Positions 24,443 to 31,314 of a DNA stretch of 64,000 nucleotides are shown one piece after another. The notes under the pieces are model-generated. The model was not told where the DNA came from. It did no database searches and saw only the letters and a program-made list of their open reading frames with translations. This stretch comes from Nocardia otitidiscaviarum NBRC 14405. GTDB taxonomy: Bacteria > Actinomycetota > Actinomycetes > Mycobacteriales > Mycobacteriaceae. Position 1 is the first letter of the stretch. The number at the start of each line of letters is the position of its first letter. The stretch spans positions 1-64,000 of the forward strand of contig NZ_BAGD01000054.1 in assembly GCF_000308635.1 (NCBI RefSeq). Direction: 5' to 3'. The position numbers and the translations under genes are program-made.

Positions 24443-25624
24443 TCAGTGCGTGGGGGTCGGGCGCAGGCGCGCGATCGGGGCGAGCATGAGCAGCCCGAGG
24501 CCGCCGAGCAGCCCGAAGGCGAGCTGAAAGTCCCCGGTGCCATCGCGCAGGGCGCCGACCATGACCGGCGCCAGCGCGGCGCAGGCGTAGCCGATGAAGA
24601 AGGCCATGGCACTCATGCGTCCCGCCTCGCCCGGATCTCGGGTCGCGACCACGGGCAGCGCCAAGACGAGGGTGAACAGGCCACCGTGGCCGATGCCCAG
24701 TGCCGCCAGCCACAGCCAGGTCGCGGTATCGGGTGCGTAGGCCAGCCCGAGGAATCCCACCGCGGTGGTGAGCATGGTGAGCGCCAATCCGATACGACGG
24801 TCCCGCTGTTCGCCGAGCAGGGCGGGCACCGCCAGCATGGCGACGACCTGGATGGAGATCAACGCGGTCAGCATGCCTCCGGCCGCGGCCACGCTGCGAC
24901 CACTGTCGCGCAGCAACGGTGCGACCCAGGCGAGTTCGCAGTAGTAGAGCGCGGAATTGACCGCTGCCAGCGCGGTGATCCGCCAGGCCGTGGCGCTGCG
25001 CCAGGGTAAGCCACGGGTCGCGGGCCCGGCAGGGCCCTGATGATCGTCCAGGCGCAGGGAGTCCCGTGCGACCGACCAGATGATGATCCCCGCCGCCGCC
25101 AACACCGCCCAGCTGGCCAGCGCCGCGGGCCAGGAGTGCATGACGTCGGCCAGCGGCGCACTCACACCCGCCGCCACCGCGCCGCCGATCCCGAGGCCGA
25201 CCGTGTAGACGCCGGTCATCAGTGCGGCGCGGTCGGCGAATCGGGATTTGACGACGGCGGGCAGCAGGGTCTGGACGATCGCGATGCCGGTGCCGACGAC
25301 GGCCGCGCTGCTCAGTTGCAGCCAGGTGGCCGTGCCGAGCCCGCGCGCGGCGGTAGCCGCGGCGATCACGACAAGTCCGATGAGCACGGCGTGCTGGAGT
25401 CCGTGTCGGCGGCCGAGGTAGGCGGCCAGCGGTGCGCACAGGCCCATGGCCAGCGTCGGGATGGTGGTGAGCAGTGCGACCCCGGTCGCGGACAGGCCCA
25501 GGTCGGCTCGGATGCTGTCTACCAGCGGGGAGACGGCCGCCAGGGCGGGGCGCAGGTTGGCGGCCGCGGCGAACAGGGCGATCACCGCCAGCCCCTGGAT
25601 CGTGCGGGTGTGGGTGAGTGTCAT
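24443..25624 (-). CDS. MFS transporter (CynX/NimT-like)
   Basis: This about 393-residue protein has 12 helices and fits the CynX/NimT group of MFS proteins (cyanate or nitroimidazole type). It opens with GLAVIALFAAAANLRPALAAVSPLV and has LGRRHGLQHAVLIG at loop 2-3. ATG 25624 is preceded by GGAG at 6 nt; ATG 25651 is an alternative. The gene is divergent from an Rrf2 regulator. Two dyads lie within the 90-bp shared gap and probably control this two-transporter operon. Confidence 0.87.
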   Translation of the reverse strand: MTLTHTRTIQGLAVIALFAAAANLRPALAAVSPLVDSIRADLGLSATGVALLTTIPTLAMGLCAPLAAYLGRRHGLQHAVLIGLVVIAAATAARGLGTATWLQLSSAAVVGTGIAIVQTLLPAVVKSRFADRAALMTGVYTVGLGIGGAVAAGVSAPLADVMHSWPAALASWAVLAAAGIIIWSVARDSLRLDDHQGPAGPATRGLPWRSATAWRITALAAVNSALYYCELAWVAPLLRDSGRSVAAAGGMLTALISIQVVAMLAVPALLGEQRDRRIGLALTMLTTAVGFLGLAYAPDTATWLWLAALGIGHGGLFTLVLALPVVATRDPGEAGRMSAMAFFIGYACAALAPVMVGALRDGTGDFQLAFGLLGGLGLLMLAPIARLRPTPTH

Positions 25625-25642
25625 GTCGACTCCAGCATTGAT

Positions 25643-25694
25643 CTCGGACATTGTGTGTCCGAGTTCTATCACAAACTCAGACAGAATATGTCCG
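25643..25694. promoter_or_regulatory. paired Rrf2-type operator dyads
   Basis: Dyad 1 is CTCGGACA-TTG-TGTCCGAG (25643-25661, perfect). Dyad 2 is CTCAGACA-N5-TGTCCGAG (25674-25694, one mismatch). The outer halves also form a 12-bp inverted repeat across the whole region (GATCTCGGACAT and ATGTCCGAGATC). They fill the gap between the divergent MFS operon and the Rrf2 gene, so autoregulation plus control of the exporters is likely. Confidence 0.7.
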
Positions 25695-25714
25695 AGATCG
25701 GCTAGGGTGGACTT

Positions 25715-26191
25715 GTGAAGATGTCGAACGGTGTCGAGTGGGCCCTGCACGGCTGCGTCACCCTCAGTCAGAGCCGGGAGCCGGTTCCCGCTGCTCGGCT
25801 GGCCGAATTGCACGGCACTCCACCGGCCTACACCGCCAAGCACCTCCAAGCGCTGTCTCGCGCCGGTATCGTCCGCTCCACCGCTGGGCAGGTCGGCGGT
25901 TATGCGCTCACCCGCGCCGCCGGGCGGATCAGCGTGCTCGAGGTGGTCCGAGCCATCGAAGGGCATGATCCGGCGTACCGTTGCGCCGAGATCCGTCAGC
26001 GTGGTCCGCTGGCCGTTCCCGGGGAGCGGTGCGTCCGCCCCTGTGCCATCGCGCGGGCCATGGCCGACGCGCAGGCTGCCTGGGAAGCGGCGCTGGCGCG
26101 CGTCTCCATCGCCGATCTGGCCGAGGCCATCGACGTCGACAGCGACGGGACCGCAATGCTCGACGTACGGCGCTGGCTCGGGGCTGGTTGA
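25715..26191 (+). CDS. Rrf2-family transcriptional regulator
   Basis: The 158-residue protein has the Rrf2 winged HTH: EWALHGCVTLSQ, then LAELHGTPPAYTAKHLQALSRAGIV and the wing VGGYALTRAAGRISVLEVVRAIEG. A three-Cys segment follows (YRCAEIRQRG...GERCVRPCAIARAM). In relatives such as NsrR, IscR and RsrR, cysteines here hold an Fe-S cluster, so redox or nitric-oxide sensing is possible. The start is GTG 25715 with GGGTGGA upstream. It is divergent from two MFS genes, with matching dyads between them. Confidence 0.87.
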   Translation: MKMSNGVEWALHGCVTLSQSREPVPAARLAELHGTPPAYTAKHLQALSRAGIVRSTAGQVGGYALTRAAGRISVLEVVRAIEGHDPAYRCAEIRQRGPLAVPGERCVRPCAIARAMADAQAAWEAALARVSIADLAEAIDVDSDGTAMLDVRRWLGAG

Positions 26192-26219
26192 TCGAGGGCG
26201 CCGGATCCGGTCCCCGCGT

Positions 26220-27380
26220 CTATTGCTCTCTTCGGTAACCGATTTCGTTTCGAGCGTCGGGGGCCGCGCGGCGGAGTAGGCGGGCGATGAGGGGGACGGT
26301 GGCGACCATGATCAGCAGGCGGATGGTCTGCACGCTGGTGATCAGGGGCATGTTGGCGCCCATACCCTCGCCGGTGGCGAGGACGGCGTTGATGCCGCCC
26401 GGGGTGGTGGCGAGGTAGAGGTCGGAGAGTTTCAGGTCGACGCAGCGCGACAGCAGGGAGGCCAGGGCGGTGACGGCGGCGGAGAGGGCGGTGACGGCCA
26501 GCAGGATGCCGGGAATCATGCGGGCCATCTCGATGATGAGCGCGCGGGTGAAGCGGGATCCGACCTCGAGGCCGATGAGGATGAACAGCAGTTCGCGCAG
26601 CAGGTTGGTGGGGGCGTAGCCGTGACTGTGGCCCAGTGCGGTGAGCGCGGCCGTGAGCAGCATGGGGCCGATCAGGCTGGGGCTCGGGATGCGCAGTCGC
26701 CGGCCCAGACGGATGCCGATGACACTGAGCAGCACGGCGGTGCAGAGTCCGGCGATCTGGTCCCCGCGGCCGACGATCATCCAGTGCGGCAGTTCGGCAT
26801 TGGTGACCCGGCTGGCGAGCCGGACGGTCTGGCCGCCGGTGTCGTCATCACTGAGCAGCGCGGTCACCAGTGGTGCGCTGACCGCGACCAGCATGACGCG
26901 CAGGTACTGCATGAACGCCACCTGTCGGGGATCGGCGTCGAGTTCGTCGGCGCAGGACACCACCGCGGCCGACCCACCCGCGAGCAGGCCCAGGACGGCG
27001 GTGGGCAGCGTGACCCTGGTGCAGCGTGCGAAGAGCAGCGCGACCAGCACGCTCACCAGCAGGGTGGCCGCGGTGACGCCCAGCACCGGCAGCATGGCGG
27101 TGCCGATGGCCGACAGCAGTGGCAGTTCCAGGTAGCTGCCCATGAGCACGCCCATCAGTGCCTGCACGCCGATGAACACCTGCCGGGGCAGCGGTCGGGG
27201 CAGTCGCCCGGTGAGCGCCAGTCCTGCGCCCGTGGTCAGCCCGAGGACCATCTGCGCGGCCGGGAAACTCACCCGCTCCAGTAGTTCGGCGAGGGCGAGC
27301 AGCACCGCCAGCAGTGCCGCCCAGACGATGGCGTGACCGTGTACGCGGCAGACCGCGTCGAATTTACCGGTGAATTTCAT
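26220..27380 (-). CDS. AbrB-family membrane protein (AbrB duplication)
   Basis: The 386-residue protein has about ten hydrophobic helices in two similar halves. Each half carries a conserved Pro/Gly pattern (QMVLGLTTGAGLALTGRLPR and SPSLIGPMLLTAALTALGHS), and TPGGINAVLATGEGMGANMPLI comes near the end. This is the membrane AbrB-duplication family, annotated as putative ammonia monooxygenase or AbrB regulators; it is a probable transporter and unrelated to the DNA-binding AbrB fold. ATG 27380 (MKFTGKF) places the first helix normally; ATG 27449 would add 23 polar residues. It converges with the Rrf2 gene across 28 bp. Its real function is unproven. Confidence 0.8.
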   Translation of the reverse strand: MKFTGKFDAVCRVHGHAIVWAALLAVLLALAELLERVSFPAAQMVLGLTTGAGLALTGRLPRPLPRQVFIGVQALMGVLMGSYLELPLLSAIGTAMLPVLGVTAATLLVSVLVALLFARCTRVTLPTAVLGLLAGGSAAVVSCADELDADPRQVAFMQYLRVMLVAVSAPLVTALLSDDDTGGQTVRLASRVTNAELPHWMIVGRGDQIAGLCTAVLLSVIGIRLGRRLRIPSPSLIGPMLLTAALTALGHSHGYAPTNLLRELLFILIGLEVGSRFTRALIIEMARMIPGILLAVTALSAAVTALASLLSRCVDLKLSDLYLATTPGGINAVLATGEGMGANMPLITSVQTIRLLIMVATVPLIARLLRRAAPDARNEIGYRREQ

Positions 27381-27698
27381 AGCGGAATCCGCCCAACCTG
27401 TTCCCAGGTAATAGCGGTGATACTGTTCGCGTCGTTGAAAACCGTTCACCCGCTGTTTGTTCGGAGGTCGGCTTATTTCGCCGAGTACGCGGAAACGGTA
27501 CTACCGAACAGGAGTTTCTGTCCAAGTGGAATGGCTCGGATCCGAGTTGTTCGCATTTAATCTCGTTGCGAACGAATTAAACGCCCGAATTGTCGATTTA
27601 GGAGAATGAGTCGAAATCGGTCCAATTAAGGTAGCTGAACATTAGCCGATGGGGAAGCTCGTCGACCGAGCGGCGGGTCCGATCCGGGCTCCGCGCGG
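27381..27698. other. AT-rich intergenic region
   Basis: This divergent gap is clearly richer in A and T than its surroundings, especially 27470-27650 (runs such as GAATTAAACG and CCAATTAAGG). It must hold the promoters of the AbrB-type gene and of the deaminase transcript. No single -35/-10 pair stands out. A short ORF with AGGAGA before ATG at 27607 has only seven codons. Confidence 0.4.
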
Positions 27699-27797
27699 AT
27701 GTTTCCGACGGGTGACACCCGTGAATCGCCTCTTGTAGAACTCTACGAACTGCCGGTCCGTGACCGCCGTGGTCTTCGGTCTTCCATCTCTAGCTGA
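27699..27797 (+). CDS. possible 32-aa ORF containing leader element copy A
   Basis: An ATG at 27699 opens 32 codons that include PLVELYELPV and stop at TGA 27795-27797, 57 bp before the deaminase start. A related stretch (PVVELYEMPV) is encoded by copy B upstream of the SRPBCC gene, and the few differences are synonymous or conservative. There is no good ribosome binding site, so the conservation may belong to the DNA or RNA element instead. Confidence 0.25.
   Translation: MFPTGDTRESPLVELYELPVRDRRGLRSSISS
27733..27759 (+). repeat. 27-bp leader element, copy A
   Basis: The element starts with TTGTAGAACTCTACGAA, containing the dyad GTAGA-AC-TCTAC, and ends TGCCGGTCC. It matches copy B at 28510-28536 at 25 of 27 positions. 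Weaker similarity (TCTTC and CCTTCC blocks, GTGTACT) continues about 70 bp downstream of both. It lies 95 bp before the deaminase start codon. It is either an operator or part of a structured leader. Confidence 0.75.
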
Positions 27798-27853
27798 TCG
27801 CAGGCGGTGTGCTGTGTACTCCACGGAAGAGTTTGCAACAGCGAGGAGTAACC

Positions 27854-28357
27854 GTGACCGCACAGATCCGAGAGCAGAACATCCAGGAGCTGGAACGTGC
27901 CTGGATGGACGAGGCGATCCGGTTGGCCACCAGGAGTGTGGCGAACGGTGGCGGTCCGTTCGGTGCGCTGATCGCCAAGGATGGCGAGGTGGTCGCCATC
28001 GGGCACAACCAGGTCACCTCGACGCTGGATCCGACGGCGCACGGCGAGGTGACCGCCATGCGGGCGGCGTGCCGGGAGCTGGGAACCTTCTCGCTGGAGG
28101 GCTGCGTGCTGGTCACCTCGTGTGAGCCCTGCCCGATGTGTCTGTCGTCGGCACTGTGGGCCAGGGTCGACCGGATCGTCTACTCCGCCGATCGGCACGA
28201 TGCGGCGCTGGCCGGATTCGACGACCGCAAGTTCTACGATCTGTTCGAGAAGAAGCCGGAGTCGATGTGGCCGACCCGGATCGAGCAGCTGGATCTGCCG
28301 AATCGGACGGCTCCCTTCGACGCGTGGCTGGCCAAGGCCGACCGGATCGAGTACTGA
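27854..28357 (+). CDS. guaD: nucleobase deaminase, probable guanine deaminase
   Basis: The 167-residue protein is a cytidine-deaminase-fold zinc hydrolase. The metal site is H63-G-E65 and P92-C93-x2-C96, the family HxE/PCxxC pattern with Gly where Ala is usual. The sequence around it (DPTAHGEVTAMRAAC, TSCEPCPMCLSSALWAR and DAALAGFDDRKFYDLFEK) closely follows the short bacterial GuaD type, which converts guanine to xanthine. The GTG start at 27854 follows GAGGAG by 5-6 nt. The xanthine-dehydrogenase genes 6.3 kb downstream would use its product. It forms its own transcript, ending at a strong hairpin. Confidence 0.85.
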   Translation: MTAQIREQNIQELERAWMDEAIRLATRSVANGGGPFGALIAKDGEVVAIGHNQVTSTLDPTAHGEVTAMRAACRELGTFSLEGCVLVTSCEPCPMCLSSALWARVDRIVYSADRHDAALAGFDDRKFYDLFEKKPESMWPTRIEQLDLPNRTAPFDAWLAKADRIEY

Positions 28358-28401
28358 TCCCGGTTCCGGGGATATCGGTCACCGGAGTATCGCGAACGCC
28401 G

Positions 28402-28435
28402 AGGCGGCGGACGACCCCAGGGTCGTCCGCCGCCT
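28402..28435 (+). terminator. hairpin terminator after guaD
   Basis: A perfect 15-bp stem (28402-28416 with 28421-28435) closes on the tetraloop CCAG, 44 bp after the guaD stop. No U-run follows. It separates guaD from the downstream operon. Confidence 0.75.
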
Positions 28436-28478
28436 TCGCTGTATCACGCGAACGTTCACATCGCTATCGAAAGTGGTT

Positions 28479-28739
28479 ATGGCGCAGGAGAATACGAATG
28501 TCGTCCCGGTTGTAGAACTCTACGAAATGCCCGTCCCGGCCGGTGATCTTCTTCGTGCCTTCCGTCTCTGTCCGCCGCCACCCGCCCCCCGGTGTACTGG
28601 CTCACGCAGGTTGAAGCTTGAAGCAAGGGAATCCCCTTGCGGGACAAGGAGTTTTCATGGCGGTCCAGCGCAGGCACACGATGTACCACTCGACGGTCGT
28701 CGACGCCGATCCCGATACCGTCTGGGCCGTGGTGCGTGA
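28479..28739 (+). CDS. possible small ORF containing leader element copy B
   Basis: ATG 28479 begins MAQENTNVVPVVELYEMPV and the frame stays open to 28739, overlapping the SRPBCC gene by 83 nt. Codon use is normal for about the first 30 codons and then degrades (Pro-rich, Arg-rich shadow-like). A real coding role is doubtful. The first third may be a decayed paralogue of the ORF at 27699, or just the conserved regulatory element. Confidence 0.15.
   Translation: MAQENTNVVPVVELYEMPVPAGDLLRAFRLCPPPPAPRCTGSRRLKLEARESPCGTRSFHGGPAQAHDVPLDGRRRRSRYRLGRGA
28510..28536 (+). repeat. 27-bp leader element, copy B
   Basis: This copy begins with the identical TTGTAGAACTCTACGAA (dyad GTAGA-AC-TCTAC) and ends TGCCCGTCC, 121 bp before the SRPBCC start codon. 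Downstream, a perfect 7-bp hairpin GCAAGGG-AATC-CCCTTGC (28623-28640) stands 5 nt before the AAGGAG ribosome binding site. The shared element suggests guaD and the SRPBCC operon answer to the same signal. Confidence 0.75.
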
Positions 28740-29121
28740 TGCGCTGCGGGTGGTGTCGATCGTGTCCGGCGCCGCCGCCGAGAACGTGCACTGGGTCGGA
28801 GACGGTGGGCCCGAACGGGTTCCGTCGCAGTACAACTTCACGCTGACCTTCAGCGGTGGCCTGGTGCAGCAGGAGGTCGCCGGACGCGACGAGGTCCGGC
28901 GGTCGCAGACCTACCGCTCCATCGAACCGACCATGGGCGTGCAGCGCTATCTCGCGACCATCCGCGTCCGCCCGATCACCAACGACCCGAACCGCTGCTT
29001 CTTCGACTGGACCCGTGAGCTGACCATCGCCGAGGACGCCGACACCGAGGTAGTCGAGACGATCATCGCCATGATGGCGAAGCAGACCGATGCCATCCGT
29101 GACCATTTCGCGCGGAACTAG
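28657..29121 (+). CDS. SRPBCC-family protein (Bet v1/START-like)
   Basis: The 154-residue protein has the SRPBCC pattern: HSTVVDADPDTVWAVVRDAL at the N-terminus, a central antiparallel sheet (YNFTLTFSGGLVQQEV; FFDWTRELTIAED) and a long C-terminal helix (VETIIAMMAKQTDAIRDHF). Such proteins bind hydrophobic ligands or act as cyclases, hydrolases or aromatases in secondary metabolism. AAGGAG lies 5 nt before ATG 28657. It is the first gene of an operon continuing with the cucumopine-synthase-like gene 44 bp on. The ligand is unknown. By context it may shape a heterocyclic intermediate. Confidence 0.82.
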   Translation: MAVQRRHTMYHSTVVDADPDTVWAVVRDALRVVSIVSGAAAENVHWVGDGGPERVPSQYNFTLTFSGGLVQQEVAGRDEVRRSQTYRSIEPTMGVQRYLATIRVRPITNDPNRCFFDWTRELTIAEDADTEVVETIIAMMAKQTDAIRDHFARN

Positions 29122-29165
29122 CGGAACCAGCAGCGGCGACAACGCGAAGAACGAAGGGAACAACC

Positions 29166-30134
29166 GTGACTGAGACGTCGTCCGGTCGGCACATCGATAT
29201 CGCCTGGCCCGAGCTGGGTATCACCGTCACCGCGGAACTCGACGGCCGCAATCCGGAACTGGCCGACGCGCTGTGGGAGGCGCTGCCCTATCGGAGCCTG
29301 CAGGGACACGCGCTGGTGGCGGGCGAGCACCTGTACCACGTGGCGCCGATCCCCTCGCTGCTGCATCTGCCCGCGTCCACCCGGATCGCGGATCGGCGCG
29401 AGGCTCCCGACGGCACCGTATTCTGTTCCGCGCTACAGCATCTGGGCATCAAGTACGGAACGCTCACCGAACCCATGCCCGCCACCCCGGTGGGCCGGGT
29501 GCGGACGGCGGACATGCCCGCGCTGGCCGCGGCCGGGAAGGCCGTCTGGGAGGCGGTCTACGCGACCAAGCGGACCATTCTGGTGGAGGTCCGCCGGGCG
29601 GGAACGGCGGGTGGCCACCGCATTCCGCATCTGACCGCCGTCGAGTCCGAGGCGAATCGCCTCATCCACGATGTGCACGCCGCCACCGAGCGGGCCTGGC
29701 TGACCGTGCCGCCGGAACTGGTGGATCTGCACCGGGGCTTGATTCCGTCCGGAGCCGGAAGCTTCGAAACCGTGCTGCCCACAGTGCTTTTCGTCAATGG
29801 CGAGACGCGGCCGCTGGGGTACGCCAGCTACGGCGGGCTGGTCCGGGGTGCGGTGCAGGGTATGCCCATGGAGTCGCTGCGGCAGATGGCGCGACTGCTG
29901 GTCGGCGTTCCGGCCGAATTCCTCGGCTACTGCGGGCTGGAGCGGCTGTGGGACTTCACCCAGCGCTTCCTGGCCTGCCTGGACCGGCTCGACCGCGACG
30001 ACTTCCTGGCGGTGGCGAGTCAGCTGGCCCTCTACGTCAACTGCCTGGGCGGCTGGAATCTGCACCTGTACCCCTGGGATACCGGAGACCACCTGCGGCA
30101 GTTGCGTCCCGCCCAGGCCGGTCAGCAGTCGTGA
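29166..30134 (+). CDS. cucumopine-synthase-like protein (cyclophilin-like + helical C-terminal domain)
   Basis: The 322-residue protein appears to have two parts. Residues about 8-145 resemble the DUF3830 cyclophilin-like fold (IDIAWPELGITVTAELDG, LADALWEALPYRSLQGHAL). Residues about 165-310 are helical and recall the cucumopine-synthase C-terminal bundle (LIHDVHAATERAWLTVPPEL, GLERLWDFTQRFLACLDRL). Cucumopine synthase condenses histidine with 2-oxoglutarate and closes an imidazole-fused ring. That relationship is from memory of the family and was not checked by search. GTG 29166 follows a GAAGGGAACAACC region. The gene overlaps the oxidase gene by GTGA. A ring-forming role in this cluster is inferred. 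Confidence 0.6.
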   Translation: MTETSSGRHIDIAWPELGITVTAELDGRNPELADALWEALPYRSLQGHALVAGEHLYHVAPIPSLLHLPASTRIADRREAPDGTVFCSALQHLGIKYGTLTEPMPATPVGRVRTADMPALAAAGKAVWEAVYATKRTILVEVRRAGTAGGHRIPHLTAVESEANRLIHDVHAATERAWLTVPPELVDLHRGLIPSGAGSFETVLPTVLFVNGETRPLGYASYGGLVRGAVQGMPMESLRQMARLLVGVPAEFLGYCGLERLWDFTQRFLACLDRLDRDDFLAVASQLALYVNCLGGWNLHLYPWDTGDHLRQLRPAQAGQQS

Positions 30135-31231
30135 GCGGGGTGCCCGAGCGCACCGATGCGCTCATCATCGGCGGCGGCGTCATCGGTGCGGCGGTGGCCG
30201 GCCAACTGGCCGCGGCCGGTGTCGGAACCGTACTGCTCGAACGCGGTGCGCTCGGATCGGGTGCGTCCGGGACCACGGCGGGCGTGCTGCGGACCTATTT
30301 CCCCGGCAACGACCTGATCAGCGGTATGGCCGTGCGCAGCCTGATGGCCTACCACGAGTTCGGCGCCCGCACCGGAACCGATATCGGCCTGCGGCAGACC
30401 GGCTTTCTGGTGTTGTTCACCGAGGAACACCAGGTGGCGGACTTCCGGCGCACGCACGCCGCGCAGCGAGCCGCCGGGGTGCGCGTCGAACTCGTGACCG
30501 CGACCGAGGCGGCGCGACTCAACCCGCTCGTCGATCCGCGCACCGTGCTGGCGGCCGCCTGGTCGCCCGACGCCTACGCCTGCGATCCGGCGGCCATCGT
30601 GCGCGGGTATGCCGGAGCCGCCCAACGGGCGGGCGCACTGCTGCACACGGATACGCCGGTCACCGGCATCGATCCGGACGGCCGGGTGCACACGCCCGCG
30701 GGCAGCATCCGGGCCGACACCATCGTGTGCGCGGCGGGCCCCTGGGCGGGTGCCGTCGCCGCCATGGCGGAGGTGTCGCTGCCGGTGACCACCTATCCCG
30801 TGGAATTGCTGCTCACCGCCGCACCCGCCGAAATCCCCACGCTGCCCATGACCCTGCACCCGTCCGGCCTGCGGATACGCGGGTGGGATGATCGCATTCT
30901 GGTCGGCATGGGCCGTCCCGAGCCGGGCGAGGCCCGGGCAGGGTGGCTGGACCGGGTGACCCGCCGACTCGCCTCCACCTTCCCCGCACTCGCCGGGAAT
31001 CCGCTGGAGCCGGGATGGAGTGGTGACCTCGATGTGAGCCCGGACGGTATGGCCTTCCTCGGCCGCGATCCCGCTCGCCCTGTCGTCTACGCGGCCGGAT
31101 TCTCCGGTCAGGGCCTGTGCCAGGCGCCCGCCGCCGCGGAGCTGGTCCGCGCTCTCGTCCTCGGTGAACGGCCCTGGACCGACCCCGCCCCGTTCACCAC
31201 CGACCGCTGCCGCGCCCACACCGCCGGTTAG
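30131..31231 (+). CDS. FAD-dependent oxidoreductase (DAO/glycine-oxidase-like)
   Basis: The 366-residue protein is a D-amino-acid-oxidase-type flavoenzyme. It has the FAD loop ALIIGGGVIGAAVAGQLAAAG, a second motif GASGTTAGVLRTYF, and the C-terminal VVYAAGFSGQGLCQAPAAAEL that closes over FAD. Such enzymes oxidise secondary or primary amines (glycine, sarcosine, imino acids) to imines. An imidazo-fused cyclic amine, as cucumopine synthase would make, is a sensible substrate type. GTG start overlaps the previous stop (GTGA). The next gene starts 83 bp later on the same strand. Confidence 0.87.
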   Translation: MSGVPERTDALIIGGGVIGAAVAGQLAAAGVGTVLLERGALGSGASGTTAGVLRTYFPGNDLISGMAVRSLMAYHEFGARTGTDIGLRQTGFLVLFTEEHQVADFRRTHAAQRAAGVRVELVTATEAARLNPLVDPRTVLAAAWSPDAYACDPAAIVRGYAGAAQRAGALLHTDTPVTGIDPDGRVHTPAGSIRADTIVCAAGPWAGAVAAMAEVSLPVTTYPVELLLTAAPAEIPTLPMTLHPSGLRIRGWDDRILVGMGRPEPGEARAGWLDRVTRRLASTFPALAGNPLEPGWSGDLDVSPDGMAFLGRDPARPVVYAAGFSGQGLCQAPAAAELVRALVLGERPWTDPAPFTTDRCRAHTAG

Positions 31232-31314
31232 CCACCCACACCCACGGTAGGTCCGATGCCCGTGGCCGGACAGCCATCGCCCGCCGCGACCGGATAGCAC
31301 AGAAAGAAGCCGCC

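Noticed and set aside
28479-28739. RiPP precursor peptide gene for the carbamoyltransferase cluster
   Set aside because: The frame has no stop before running 83 nt into the SRPBCC gene, and codon use decays after about 30 codons; no RiPP-type modifying enzyme (radical SAM, YcaO, lanthipeptide synthetase) is present.
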